A stretch of 64,000 bases of DNA from contig NW_024041150.1 in assembly GCF_014851395.1 (NCBI RefSeq), positions 51,227,850-51,291,849 on the forward strand, given 5' to 3'. The translations under genes were made by a program, and so were the position numbers. The notes under the pieces are model-generated. The model had not been told where the DNA came from. It did no database searches and worked only from the letters and a program-made list of their open reading frames with translations. Origin of the DNA: Micropterus salmoides. Lineage: Eukaryota; Chordata; Actinopteri; Centrarchiformes; Centrarchidae. Positions 22,795 through 34,394 of this stretch are shown here, in pieces (position 1 is the first letter of the stretch; each line of letters opens with the position of its first letter).

Positions 22795-23640
22795 CTCCAA
22801 AAAGCAATGGTACAAAGCAAACAGGACAGTAAAATTTACAGTGCAGTGTAAGTTATAAAGGCAGTTGTAAAAAGAAAAGTCTTCAGTCTTAATTTAAAAG
22901 AACTGACAGTTTCAGCAGACCTGCAGTTATCTGGGAGTTTGTTCCAAATATACGGAGCATAATAACTGAACGCTGCTTCTCCTTGTTTAGTTTTGACTCT
23001 GGGGACAGAAAGCAGACCTGCCCCAGACGACCTGAGAGGTCTGGATGGTTCATAACGAAGCAGAAGATCAGAAATGTATTTTGTCCCTAAACCATTTAGT
23101 GCTTAATAAACTACCAGCAGGATTTTGAAATCAATTCTTTGACATACAGGCAGCCAATGTAAAGACCTCAGAACTGGAGTGATGTGATCCACCTTTTTGG
23201 TCTTAGTGAGGACTCTAGCAGCAGCGTTCTGAATCAGCTGCAGCTGTCTGATGGATTTCTTAAGGAGCCTGTAAGGACACTGTTACAGTAGTCGAGTCGA
23301 CTGAAGATAAATGCATGAATAAGCTTTTCCAGGTCCTGCTGAGACAGAAGTCCTTTAATCCTTGATATATTCTTCAGGTGATAGTAGGCTGACTTTGTAA
23401 TTGTCGTAATATGGCTCCTCAAATTCAGGTCTGAGTCCATGACCACACCAAGATTTCTGGCTTGATTTGTGGTTCTTAACATTACAGATTGAAGTCGAGC
23501 ACTGACTTTCAATCGTTCCTCCCTGGCTCCAAAAACAATAACTTCAGTTTTATCCTTGTTTAACTGAAGAAAATTCTGGCACATCCAATCGTTGACCTGC
23601 TCAATACAGTTACTCAGCGCCTGTATGGGTTCATAGTCCC
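22795..23640 (-). mobile_element. L2-type LINE, 3' end
   Basis: On the minus strand, 23,584-23,234 encodes FLQLNKDKTEVIVFGA, then NLGVVMDSDLNLRSHI and FSRLDYCNSVLTG, the typical C-terminal part of fish L2 reverse transcriptase. One frameshift near 23,255 separates it from the rest (LIQNAAARVLT, then ITPVLRSLHWLPV), which runs to about 22,850. Truncated and inactive. Confidence 0.9.
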
Positions 23641-23649
23641 CTGGGGAAA

Positions 23650-25040
23650 TGGGACTGGGATAAAATAAAGATCTATATCGTTTAGACCATTCGGTGTAGC
23701 TTTTTCACACTTAAACAGCGTGCAAAGACTCTGCTGGCTTTATGAATTAAACTTAGTTGAACTGAAGTTTATGTACTACGACAGTGTTTCGTACCCTTTC
23801 CTGAAGAAAGTTACCCCCTGTCCTGCATGATTTAATCTCTCCCTGCTTCAACACAGCTGATTGAAGCAGCTTCGGGATTCATAACCAGTTGATATATTTT
23901 GAATCAGCTGTTTTGGAGCAGTGAAAGATTTAACACACACTGTTATATAAACAGTTACCCACATAAAGAAACTCCTCCTCACCACAGCCACTGTTGGCAT
24001 ATCATAATTTGCGTGATTTAGATGTACACAAATTGATAGTGGTAGATATTTTGATGGAACATGCCAAGACACATTCATTCAGACTTATTTAAATGTTTTG
24101 CATAATGTAAATCAGTCACTGCTGCCAGCTCCTTTTCTAACTGTGTAATCTGTGAGTATACAGTGAATAAAGTAAAAGTATTATTACAGTTATTATGTCT
24201 CCATTCATTCAAGTGGACATTTACAAAATAATCAATGCAGGGTATAGGCTACATGTTGTATTTCATGTGTGTTCCTTTTTTACAGATTTTACAGTTTGAT
24301 AGTCCATATAGTCCAGCAGGGTTGTAGTTACGGTCTATAAGGAGGGTCTGAGCTCTTACTGAAGCAGTAAAATCCTCCATCTGAGGGGGTCAGTACTTCA
24401 TTTACCAACCGCCATTATTTTTAATCACAAATGTACATTACATTAATAAGATCATCACACTAAAAGAGACACGTTTTCCTAACGAACTATGCTGCGCACC
24501 GCATGAATGTCATTACGACATGATTAATAATAATTAATATGATACCATAAAGGGCGGATTTGCGTCTCTCCTTGAGCAGCTGTCTTTGTTGGTTAATTTC
24601 AGGCTTTTGAAACTTAATCTTTGTTGCAGTATCTCACACATCTGGGGCAAATAGTGGGCTGCTGTGTGTGTGTGTGAGAGAGAGAGAGTGTTGACCACGT
24701 AATGAGCAAAGAAGCCTCTGTCCAGGCTTCTGTTATTTGTTTATTAATCCCCGCCGGTAACGTCCGTTATACTACAGACCCCCACGAAGCTCAAATAGTA
24801 GTCCAGTTCCCACAGTTGTCCGTTTTTCCTATTAAATTCAGCAGTAAATTGCCATAGTACATTAGACTACTCTTCAAAGGGAAATTATGAATGAGAAGTG
24901 TGTTTGTGTGTATGTGTGTGATTTAAGAAGACTGGAAGAGAGGCTAAGTTGCACTCTAAATCACCAATGATGTTTAGCTAGCTTTATGGACGGACTTAAC
25001 ATCCTATTTTGACAGAATAAATAAATAGTGCTTGTAAAAA
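23650..25040. other. Gene-free spacer
   Basis: No supported gene or recognised element, apart from a (TG)n(AG)n microsatellite at 24,663-24,688. The sequence is AT-rich. Confidence 0.4.
24663..24688 (+). repeat. (TG)n(AG)n microsatellite
   Basis: Seven TG dinucleotides pass directly into six AG dinucleotides. Confidence 0.9.
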
Positions 25041-25045
25041 AAATA

Positions 25046-26262
25046 AAAATTAAAGCTGCAAGCAGCGTTGGACGGGCCCCGACCGAGTTGCACATTCTGG
25101 AGCTCTGCCGGTGCGGCTGTGAATTTGCTACGGGTTCCGACGCCACATGAAGGTGCTATATGTCACTTCCTGTGTCCCCTATGTGGAGCTACATAGCACT
25201 TGCCGCTATGAATATAAATCGGTATTGGCGTGTAGATGTCTGCGGGGTGGGACAGTTATCAAGCACGTAAAGTTTGGTTCAGATGTGAGCATGTACACTG
25301 AAGTTACAACAACTTCCTGTGTCATGGCGAAGAGTTGATCTTTGACGCCACGCCACGGACACACCCATTCACGAAAACTCGCAAATAGCACAACTTTTCA
25401 TCTTCAATGCCTTTAGAAGGCACAGCAGAAATTTGAAGTCGGTCGGACTAAATCCCTAGGAGGGGTTCGTTAAAGTACGAAGTGTGTAAATCATCCACAA
25501 TTTGACGTAAAATTCCAAATGGCCGACTTCCTGTTCGTTTTAGGGCATCGCTCCAAGAGGCTTTTTTGTGCGTCTGGACAAGATACACGTACCACAGAAA
25601 ATTCATGCACGTAGGTGAAATGTGCGGCGGGGGCTGCTTCGTTAAGTCACTTCCTGTTGCCAGCAGGTGGCGCTATGACTGTGGGTGAATGTCGGCATGT
25701 ACATGTGTTCAGGGCGGGACTCTCATCCTACATTTGGTCCAGATGTGAGCATATACACTGAAGTTACAACAACTTCCTGTGTTATGGCGAAGACTTGATC
25801 TTTGACTCCACGCCACAGACACGCCCATTGACGAAAACTTGCAAATAGCACAACTTTTCATCGTCAATGCCTTTAGAAGGCACAGCAGAAATTTGACGTC
25901 GATCCGACTAAATCCCTGGGAGGAGTTTGTTAAAGTACGAAGTGTGTAAATCATCCAAAAATGGCTGTAAAATTCAAAATGGCCGACTTCCTGTTGACTT
26001 TAGGCTATGGGTTCTTGAGGCTTTTTTGTGCGTCTTGATATGATACATGTCCCCAGCAAATTTCGTGCATGTAGGTTGAACGAGAACGCGGGCTAATTTT
26101 TTCCAATTTTCTAGGTGGCGCTAGCGAGTTATTTTGCCACCCCAATGCGCGAAACCCATAAAATACGAAACTTTTTACCAGTCCTGACATGTGTGCAAAG
26201 TTTGGTGAATTTTCGAGTATGTTTAGGCCATGTCAATGGAGCCTACTTTGCAGAAAATAGAA
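25046..26262. repeat. Dispersed repeat family, copy 1 (with internal duplication)
   Basis: It starts with ttaaagctgcaagcagcg ttgg. An internal block from 'cagatgtgagcat.tacactg' to 'gtacgaagtgtgtaaatcatcc' occurs twice, at 25,268-25,495 and 25,738-25,960, about 470 bp apart. The end (tactttgcagaaaatag) abuts the start of the next copy at 26,262. Partial copies are at 26,262-26,548 and 28,150-28,675. No open frame of known family, so it is probably a non-autonomous element. It contains a strong CTCF-like motif at 25,659-25,677. Confidence 0.8.
25659..25677 (+). promoter_or_regulatory. CTCF-like motif inside the dispersed repeat
   Basis: The sequence GCCAGCAGGTGGCGCTATG is a near-perfect match to the CTCF core. 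A weaker relative (ctaggtggcgctagcg) lies at about 26,112 in the same element. Binding is not shown. Confidence 0.4.
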
Positions 26263-26548
26263 AAATTAAAGCTGCAAGCAGCGTTGGGCGGGCCCTCGCA
26301 CTTGTAGCGCGTCCGGGTGTGAGCCGGCCGAGTTGCACATTCTGGAGCTCTGCCGGTGCGGCTGTGAATTTGCTACGCGGTTCCGACGCCGCATGAAGGT
26401 GTTATATGTCACTTCCTGTGTCCCCTATGTGGAGCTACATAGCACTTGCCGCTATGAATATAAATCGGTACTGACGTGTAGATGTCTGCGGGGTGGGAGA
26501 GTTATCAAGCACGTAAAGTTTGGTTCAGATGTGAGCATGTGCACTGAA
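26262..26548. repeat. Dispersed repeat family, copy 2 (5' part)
   Basis: A tandem partial copy starting with aaattaaagctgcaagcagc and following 25,060-25,285 closely. It also carries a segment (about 26,295-26,325) that copy 1 lacks at that place. It breaks off after gtgagcatgtgcactga. Confidence 0.8.
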
Positions 26549-28149
26549 CAATAATGTACCCAAACAATAAAATAAATTCCTTTTATATTTCCCTGCCTTG
26601 TTGTTTATGTGTACATACAGAGGAAGAATGTGAGAACAGCACACATTTCATCGTTACTGTGTGTTAGAGCATGGGAGAACAGTGGATACTTTTAATACAG
26701 CCCACACCCCTAATACTGTGTAACTATAACAAGTAGAGAACAGAAGAAAAAGATGTTCTTTCTTTACAACTGTCTGCATAGCTTATTCATATTGTGTAAT
26801 GAATGAAAATAAATAGGCCTACTAGGCTCCTCTCTACTTTGACATTTAAGATTAGCTTGTTTGATCCACCTTCATACACATGTGACATTACTGTACAACT
26901 TGAGAAAGGTGAGTTGTTTTCTGCTCCAGCCTGCCTAAAAGAAAAGCGTTTTTGGGATTAAATGGACTTTATTAGCTGCTGCAGTGCAGGATGAACTCAG
27001 AACAGACCCATTTCTCACCTTATTATTCTAAATCATGCAACGAAGAAGAAGAAATGCATAAGAAATCCTGGGACAAAATCTGTCCACAAATACTGTACAG
27101 CATGTAGTCTGATGATCAAGACTTGTGTTATAGCTGACTTGGGCAGTGAAATGTTTAATTTTTTTAATTCATGTGGTCATAGTTGTCCACAAATCAAATA
27201 AGAATATAAGAAGAAATGTTTTATACCACCTCAAGAAGGCTTCCTATCAGAAAGGTAGGAAGGTATTTCTAATGTACAACTGTAGTACTTAAATCTAAGT
27301 AAAGTAATTTCCCTGACATTTTTGTGTTACTTTACTTTTAATATACGCATGTAACAGGTTTTATACTTCCTGTGAGTATAATCCAATCAATCTTATTTTC
27401 ATACTGTATATCCGTTGTGTAATTTGATAAATTGTGTTGTATGTCGTGCTCGCATCGTGTACTACTGAGACTTCATTGCCCTCTTCAGAGAAGACTGACT
27501 GCAACATGCATCTTTGTAAAGAGAGAAACGGACAGAAAAAGTCTCTAACTCTGCCTGTCAGCTCGCTCTGCTCCGTTAAAACTGAATTTACCATACAGAA
27601 TTGAATACGAGTGCACTCCAGATTTAGCTGCAGCCAGCTGACCGTGTGCTTCTCCCTATACCGCAGTTCTGTGTCCATGTATGCAGCAAACTGAAAGCAC
27701 TGTCTGTCGGAGCGTCTACGTGAAAAGAGAAGGAAGACATTGCTGGTAGTATTGTCTTCAGAGTTGCCCCTCCTCATTTGCATAATGAGGCAGAAATGCA
27801 TACAGAAATTTAAAAAGTACAGGCAGAAATAAATACCATATGTGAAAATAAATAAGGTAAAAAAAATACAAAGGAAGAATAAAACAGACAAAAATATTAA
27901 AACACACACATAAATAAATACATTTAAAAAATTAATAATAAATAAAGTTGAATAAACAAATAAGGTAATTATAACAAAGGTGAATAAGTAAAGGTGCTAA
28001 TTAAAATATATACATTTATGTCTCCTTGTATAATTTAATTAATACCTACATTTAGTTATTTACTTTATTTTTTTGTGTATTTAATTGGATGCTTATTTAT
28101 TTATTGAGCATTTATTTATATCTGTATTTACTGTCATGATCGGTCCTCC
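26549..28149. other. AT-rich interspersed sequence, no supported gene
   Basis: A minus-strand frame of 182 codons lies at 27,361-27,909. Its N-terminal part comes from an AT-rich run of ataaata units and its remainder looks like an interspersed repeat. No domain was recognised, so a gene is not called. Confidence 0.4.
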
Positions 28150-28675
28150 ATAGTGGGGTGGGAGAGTTATCAAGCACGTAAAGTTTGGTTCAGATGTGAG
28201 CATGTACACTGAAGTTACAACAACTTCCTGTGTCATGGTGAAGACTTGATCTTTGACGCCACGGACACACCCATTCACGAAAACTCACAAATAGCACAAC
28301 TTTTCATCTTCAATGCCTTTAGAAGGCACAGCAGAAATTTGAGGTCGGTCGGACTAAATCCCTAGGAGGAGTTCGTTAAAGTATGAAGTGTGTAAATCAT
28401 CCAAAAATGGCCGTAAAATTCAAAATGGCCGACTTCCTGTTGGGTTTAGGCTATGGCTCCAAGAGAATCATTGATTTTGGATGCCATGCCATGGGTTAGC
28501 CGTTCCACGAAAACTCACTGTTTGTACAACTGTTAATAGTCAGTGGGTTTAGACTACACAGTGAAAATTTGATGTTGATTTAGATTAATTCTTAAAATTA
28601 GATTACTTTGCAGAAAAAAAAATCCCTTCAGTTTCAATATGGACCTCGCATGTTTCATGCTCGGGCCCTCAAAAG
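28150..28675. repeat. Dispersed repeat family, copy 3 (3' part)
   Basis: It matches 25,240-25,560 and ends with 'atatggacctcgcatgtttc' and 'atgctcgggccctc', which probably marks the 3' terminus of the family. Confidence 0.75.
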
Positions 28676-28823
28676 TGCACAAAAAAACTACTCAATAATA
28701 GAAACTTGATTAATTGTAATTTGTTACTTAATATGGACCTCGCATGTTTCATGCTCGGGCCCTCAAAAGTGCACAAAAAAACTACTCAATAATAGAAACT
28801 TGATTAATTGTAATTTGTTACTT
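28636..28823 (+). repeat. Perfect 94-bp tandem duplication
   Basis: The segment 28,636-28,729 is repeated directly at 28,730-28,823, with no difference seen. It includes the 3' end of the dispersed repeat and about 50 bp of flank, so it is a recent local duplication. Confidence 0.9.
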
Positions 28824-28998
28824 TCTGTCATTTATTACATATTCAGTACATATTGAGTATGATTGACTATGTAATAGAAAGTCCTAATCACTGTGGTACG
28901 GTAGGTTAGTATGTGATTTCAAAGATATACTCTGTCATTTATGGTTATAGATAGCTCGCTCCACCATGACATTCACTTACTGTTTCTCTCTGTTATAG

Positions 28999-29697
28999 AA
29001 GAGAGGAAGAGATGGAATCAAACGTCACCGCTGTGAGCACTGTGACAGATCCTTCACAACATCTGGATATTTGAAGATTCATCTGAGACTTCACACTGGA
29101 GAGAAACCGTACAGCTGTGACCAGTGTGGGAAAACTTTCACTGCATCAGGTGCCCTAAAAAAACACCAACGTGTTCACACTGGAGAGAAACCACACAGGT
29201 GTGAACAGTGTGGAAAAACTTTTGCTGCACTAGATAACCTAAAAACCCACCACCGTGTTCACACTGGAGAGAAACCGTACTGGTGTGAACAGTGTGGAAA
29301 AACTTTTGCTGCATCAGGTCAACTAAAAACCCACCAACGTGTTCATAATGAAAAGAGACCATACTGGTGTGAACAGTGTGGAAAAACTTTCACTCAATCA
29401 GGTCACTTAAAAATCCACCAACGTGTTCACACTGGAGAGAAACCGTATTGGTGTGAGCAGTGTGGAAAAACTTTCTTTAAATCAGGTGCCCTAAAAATCC
29501 ACCAACGTGTTCACACTGGAGAGAAACCGTACTGGTGTGAACAGTGTGGAAAAACTTTCTCTAAATCAGGTGACCTAAAAATCCACAGACGTGTTCACAC
29601 TGGAGAGAAACCGTACAGCTGTGGCCAATGTGGTAATTCTTATACCAACAGGAGAACTCTTAGAAGACACAAATGTATCCACAAAGCGTCAGTGTGA
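28999..29697 (+). CDS. C2H2 zinc-finger protein, terminal exon with 8 fingers (third module)
   Basis: The frame opens after a splice acceptor (ctctctgttatag, to 28,998) and ends at TGA 29,695-29,697, giving 232 residues. It begins KRGRDGIKRH, the diverged equivalent of the basic run in the other copies, then has eight C2H2 fingers with all zinc ligands present. Helix contacts (-1,2,3,6) are TGYI, AGAK, ADNT, AGQT, QGHI, KGAI, KGDI and NRTR. The linker after finger 4 is NEKRPY instead of TGEKPY. The intron end before the exon (gatagctcgctccaccatgac) and the sequence after the stop are shared with the other zinc-finger copies. No first exon was found between 13 and 29 kb. It could splice to 6,543, or be unexpressed. 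Confidence 0.85.
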   Translation, partial: KRGRDGIKRHRCEHCDRSFTTSGYLKIHLRLHTGEKPYSCDQCGKTFTASGALKKHQRVHTGEKPHRCEQCGKTFAALDNLKTHHRVHTGEKPYWCEQCGKTFAASGQLKTHQRVHNEKRPYWCEQCGKTFTQSGHLKIHQRVHTGEKPYWCEQCGKTFFKSGALKIHQRVHTGEKPYWCEQCGKTFSKSGDLKIHRRVHTGEKPYSCGQCGNSYTNRRTLRRHKCIHKASV

Positions 29698-30030
29698 CAT
29701 TTTCCACAGAGCCGAGCTAGCTGTTTCCTCCTGCCCTGAATACAACCAGCTGTTATCATGTGACTGTGCTGGACTAACGTCATGTGATGACATCTGAGGA
29801 AGTTTGATTTGGAAAGAGCTGGAAAGCGTCAGTCCGGAGGGTTTATCAGCCAATAACAAAATTAAATTGGAGTATCCAGGTTTCAACCAGTAGCGGGCAG
29901 TCACTGCATTTTATAGCACTATGTGAGTCCAGATTTGGACCTGAATCCATCAACAACTCTACTAAATACCCATACACGTTGGTTATCAGCTGAAATAAGA
30001 GGTTTGGGGGTTTAGTGAGTCTTTAAGGGC
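29698..30030. other. 3' flank of the zinc-finger exon
   Basis: It contains the shared zinc-finger 3' sequence (gctagctgtttcctcctgcc) and a stretch found also at 53,670-53,720 (gttatcatgtgactgtgctg). Probably 3' untranslated region. No poly(A) signal is evident. Confidence 0.45.
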
Positions 30031-30480
30031 GCACTCACACTATGCGATCCGTATTGGGCACAGTTACCCCCCAAAGTTTGGTTCGTTTGACCAGTGTGAT
30101 CGTTTAAACTGGACTCTGGCATGGTATGCGTGTAGTGTGATCGCTAACCGTGCACGAGCACAGAACCCCGACACAAACCCCACTGTGCGGTGCAAAAGAG
30201 CGCTTTTTCTTTACAAAATGACAGTTGATATTGACTTAACGCTCTTTACAGCATGCTTACCGCAACAACCGAGCTGTGATCTAATGTTAACATAGCTCTC
30301 CTTATTAGCTAGGCTCCTCCTTTTTTGGGTCTCCGACATTGACAGTTGTGTTGGACAAATTTGTGCAGCGGTGTTGGAGGGAGAGAGACATGGTGCTGCG
30401 CGAATATATGTGCAGCACCATGCGCTGTAATCAACTACGACTTTAAATAGGCTTGGCCTGGTAAAAAATCATATCAATTA
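30030..30480. repeat. Interspersed repeat, copy 3 of 3 (longer form)
   Basis: It begins near 'gggcgcactcacactatgcg', and its part at 30,278-30,449 matches the repeats at 748-925 and 51,188-51,382. Probably a non-autonomous DNA transposon. Confidence 0.5.
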
Positions 30481-30642
30481 GGGTTGAAACGATTCATTGA
30501 TAAAATTGATTCATAAAATGCCTTGACACAAATTCTTTGCATCAATGCTTTGTTTATTCCATGTAACTATACAGCACACTGTTTAGCAGGGACATTTATT
30601 ACTGTCGCACATCGCGCTTACGCTGTGAACACGACGTGATTA

Positions 30643-30736
30643 TAATGGAGCTGTTTGCAAAGTGGAGAAAGAAAAAAAATTTCCAAAGTATGGGATTATT
30701 TCAAGTTAAAGAAAATAACAACTCTGTAATGTTACA
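30643..30736 (+). mobile_element. hAT-type transposase fragment (BED finger start)
   Basis: The plus strand encodes, across one frameshift, MELFAKWRKKK and then SKVWDYFKLK, the usual opening of BED-finger hAT transposases. It breaks off after about 90 bp, before any zinc-binding pair is complete. Confidence 0.5.
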
Positions 30737-30839
30737 GTCCATCCACCGTAAAACAAAATGTATGTCGCCTAGGCAACAGCACGACAGCACCTTATCAGAA
30801 AGCACAGGTGTTCTGCCAGCGGACTACAGACAAAGTAAC

Positions 30840-31516
30840 AGCCCCCTGTGTCTTGTTCAAGAGTGGCTTGACACAAGGAATGCGACAGCTGAAACCCATG
30901 TCTTGCATACGTCTGTGCGTGGTGGTTCTTGAAGCACTGACTCCAGCTGCAGTCCACTCTTTGTGAATCTCCCCCACATTTTTGAATGGCTTTTGTTTCA
31001 CAATCCTCTCCAGGGTGCGGTTATCCCTACTGCTTGTACACTTTTTTCTACCACATCTTTTCCTTCCCTTCGCCTCTCTATTAATGTGTTTGGACACAGA
31101 GCTCTGTGAACAGCCAGCCTCTTTAGCAATGACCTTTTGTGTCTTGCCCTCCTTGTGCAAGGTGCCATTGGTCGTCTTTTGGACAGCTGTCAAGTCAGCA
31201 GTCTTCCCCATGATTGTGTAGCCTACAGAACTAGACTGAGAGACCATTTAAAGGCCTTTGCAGGTGTTTTGAGTTAATTAGCTGTGGCACCAGGTGTCTT
31301 CAATATTGAACCTTTTCACAATATTCTAATTTTCTGAGATACTGATTTTGGGGTTTTCATTAGTTGTCAGTTATAATCAACAAAAATTAAAAGGAATGAA
31401 CACTTGAAATATATCAGTCTGTGTGGAATGAATGTATACATTATCCAAGTTTCACTTTTTGAATGGAATTACTGAAATAAATCAACTTGATATTCTAATT
31501 ATATGACCAGCACCTG
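30840..31516 (-). mobile_element. Tc1-like transposon, truncated
   Basis: The terminal repeat is at 31,488-31,516 (minus strand: acaggtgctggtcatataat). The frame at 31,247-30,840 encodes the N-terminal helix-turn-helix region of Tc1 transposase (KTQKVIAKEAGCSQSSVSKH, then SRDNRTLERIVKQ and ASRTTTHRRMQDMGF). The catalytic DDE domain and the other terminal repeat are missing. Confidence 0.88.
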
Positions 31517-31599
31517 TCTGTTTTTATTATTGAGTTGTAGTTAAATGTATTTACATTAAATAATCTATTTTATTCTATATTCACTGTGTTTATTTTCTA

Positions 31600-31735
31600 T
31601 TGCGGAATGTGGTTTTCTTCTGACTTAAAGCAAATCCAAATCTAGTCGATGCAAAGAGACGCAGATTCACTCAAGTTGGCTCCTGCTGAGGTGAAGACAT
31701 GTCAGCTCAATTTCTGCCTCCTTCCTGAGACACAA
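31600..31735. repeat. Fragment of the duplicated module (third copy)
   Basis: The sequence 'gaaagcaaagccaattc..gtcg' and 'cagctgaggtgaagac' of block A (about 3,340-3,425) recurs here in diverged form, in the same orientation and downstream of a zinc-finger exon. This supports an older third copy of the whole module, stretched by transposon insertions. Confidence 0.6.
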
Positions 31736-31854
31736 CCACTCATGTCAAGCAATTCTCCTGATCATGACAATGAAAACATTGATTTAGACCAAACTGCTTA
31801 AAATAGATTTTACCTATATGTACTTTTAATAATCCTCTATATGATATTACCTTT

Positions 31855-32409
31855 TGTTCTTTGTTCATCTTATGGTGGGTGGCTGATCTCAGATGATCTT
31901 GGAGGTGAAGATGCTTGATGTGGAGGTCCTGGGCTGGTGTGGTTACACGCGGTTGTGAGGCCGGTTGGATGTACTGCCAAATTCTCTGAAATGCCTTTTG
32001 GAGGTGGCTTATGGTAGAGAAATTAACATTAAAATCACGGGCAACAGCTCTGGTGGATGTATCTGCAGTCAGCATGCCGATTGCACTCTCCCTCAAAACC
32101 TGCGACATCTGTGGCATCGTGCTGTGTGATGGAAGTTTCAAGTGGCCTTTTATTGTGGCCAGCCTAAGGCACACCTGTGTAATACCCATGCTGTCGGATC
32201 AGCATCTTGATATGCCACACCTGTGAGGTGGATGGATTATCTCAGCAAAAGAGAAGTGCTCACTAACACAGATTTTAACAGATTAATGAACAACGTTGGA
32301 GAGAAATGGGCCTTTTGTGAACACGGAGAAAGTCTTAGATCTTTGAGTTCAGCGCGTGATGAATGGGGGCAAAAATAAAAGTGTTGCGTTTATAATTTTG
32401 TTCAGTATA
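31855..32409 (-). mobile_element. Second Tc1/mariner-type transposon, truncated
   Basis: The terminal sequence at 32,381-32,409 reads, on the minus strand, tatactgaacaaaattataa. The frame at 32,189-31,900 encodes a transposase N-terminus with STRAVARDFNVNFSTISHLQ and RVTTPAQDLHIKHLHLQD, including the helix-turn-helix. It belongs to a different Tc1 subgroup from the element at 31.5 kb. Truncated before the catalytic core. Confidence 0.85.
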
Positions 32410-33250
32410 AGTCCAGTTTTATAAATTACTCTGAAGATTGGTACCACAACCCGGGGCTGCATTAAGATTACACTCTCAACGAGCATCTGTTCTGCTGTCA
32501 ATATACGTACAAGAAAGATCTTTGGTTTAGAAACACAAACGGAACTAAAGGACGTACAGTATCAGAGCTAGTCACAGACGTCACTACATAGATCTGAAGA
32601 TCACTTTTTTCTAACCCGCTCTGACTGCAAGAAATGAACCTACCCGTCTCCATGGTGATGACCCTGCCCTCGCCCGCTGCTTTTCAGTAACTAACATAAC
32701 TTATTTGTGTGACTTTCCCCCGGAGGCTCAATGTGAGCACAGCTAAATGTACTGGGTGATAACAAAACTGTTAGTGAGCTGGACTGAATAGTTGGATGGA
32801 AAACCCTGAGTTAACAGAGGCAGTCCATAAGCAGCTTCATGATACTGGTTATCCAGGACGGCCATTGTTAGTCTCACTGAGACCAGATCAACCAGAGGGA
32901 CCCAGACTCAGTTAAACCTGCTTCAGGATTCACAAGAGGAAGAAGAGAGAAGTCTTTTGGCTGAAGAAGAGGAAGCAGACAGAGTGAAAGAGTTTTTAGG
33001 ATTCATTTCTGATTTGGATTCCACACACATGGAATCATTTTCATTTGCTGAATCATCATGAAGACGTTCAGAGCCTCTGCTGCTGCTGTTATTGCCTTTT
33101 ACACTTCTGGAGGAATATTTATATTAGAATTTCCACTTTTACTGTCCATCAGATCGGCCGACCAATCAACAAGCAGCCTGTTTCTGCCCGGCAACAGACG
33201 TCCTCATAGGATCCAGCCGAGCTCTTCCTTCCTCAAGAGGGGTCCAACTG
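32410..33250. other. Gene-free spacer
   Basis: No supported gene or element recognised. Confidence 0.4.
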
Positions 33251-33251
33251 C

Positions 33252-33382
33252 AGACCTCCACTGTCAGGCGGGTCAGTTTTTTACGTCCCCACAGGACGTA
33301 ACTTGATGCATTCTCACATTCACGGTATTTTGTAGTTTTTTGCGTGTACTTCCTGTCCTGACCGGCCTGACAGTGGAGGTCT
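33252..33382. mobile_element. Palindromic MITE-like element
   Basis: The arms agacctccactgtcaggcgg.. (33,252-33,276) and ..ccggcctgacagtggaggtct (33,358-33,382) are 25-bp inverted repeats with one mismatch, and the element is 131 bp long. No clear target duplication was seen. Confidence 0.55.
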
Positions 33383-33389
33383 AGCTTTC

Positions 33390-34390
33390 CTCCACCTGTG
33401 AAAGTGAGGGGAACATCCTGGATGATGGAGGAGCTCGGTGGGTCTCTGGGTCACCGGCTGGAGGATGGAGGAAGCAGAATGACCCAGAGACAACATGCTG
33501 CCTGTGAGGACGTCCCAGCAGAGACATGGAGGGGAGGGTTACACCATCACTATACATCTGTGTGTGTGTGTTGAAGAACAAACATCACATGACACACCAG
33601 TCTTTCAACAACACGTTGAGAGGGTCTTCCAGAGATGTCAGTCAGAAAAATTTAAAATGTGGCTGATATTGTACAACAGTTTGCTAACAAATGCAAACAA
33701 AAAGTTTCCTCTCTTCAAATGCTGACCGCCCAGTGTATCAGTCAGGGCTACAGTGCTGACTTTGTTAGTGTGGGCATACGTACAGAGGTCTAGCAGATCA
33801 TGTGTTGCTTGCAGCACTTCTGCACAGCGAGCATCAACTTTTTCTAGGTTTTCCTTCCTTCGTGTTTTTCTGAATAATATATACACATAAATGGCAATGT
33901 ATGGGAGGAACTGCTCCACAGGTGAACAGTAAAACATGAAACTATAACAAAACATACAAAAATAAGTTTCACTCCAGGCAATAATGAAGGACCCATTTTA
34001 CACAAAAAGTCACAGAACAGAGTCAAGATATGGTCAGTGGGAGAGGGTGCTGGGGCGCCATCTAGTGTGTCTGCCACTGTGTTTACAGCATGTTCATCGA
34101 ACAAGCAAGGCTGCTGCTTATTGTGTTTCTCTCTCTCCTGCCCAATCTCAGCTGTTTCAGGGGTTTCTGCCCACATATGGCGCTCTCTAAGCCTGCTGAT
34201 TGGAAATGGAAGGTTTTGGGCAGATGGCTGACTGACTACAGGCCCGTGGAGTGGGATCCAAGAACACTGTAAAGATGGTGATGGATACAACTGCTACTGC
34301 TTTCTCAGCTCTGCTTCACAACCTGAAGCCAGGAGGTACTTTTTTAGGGCAACATGAGGAAGCACTGCAGGCAGAGGCACTATCAGAGGG
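33390..34390. other. Gene-free spacer
   Basis: Several frames of 60-150 codons overlap here on both strands, but none resembles a known family. A CTCF-like sequence lies at about 34,050-34,066 on the minus strand (ACACTAGATGGCGCC). Confidence 0.35.
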
Positions 34391-34394
34391 CAAC

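Noticed and set aside
27361..27909. 182-codon minus-strand frame
   Set aside because: Half comes from an AT-rich ataaata run and the rest looks like an interspersed repeat. No domain recognised.
29138..29362. Minus-strand frame over the zinc fingers
   Set aside because: Antisense shadow of repeated fingers.
33638..34290. Overlapping frames of 105 and 148 codons on the minus strand
   Set aside because: Overlapping frames with no domain, codon pattern or splice context. No gene supported.
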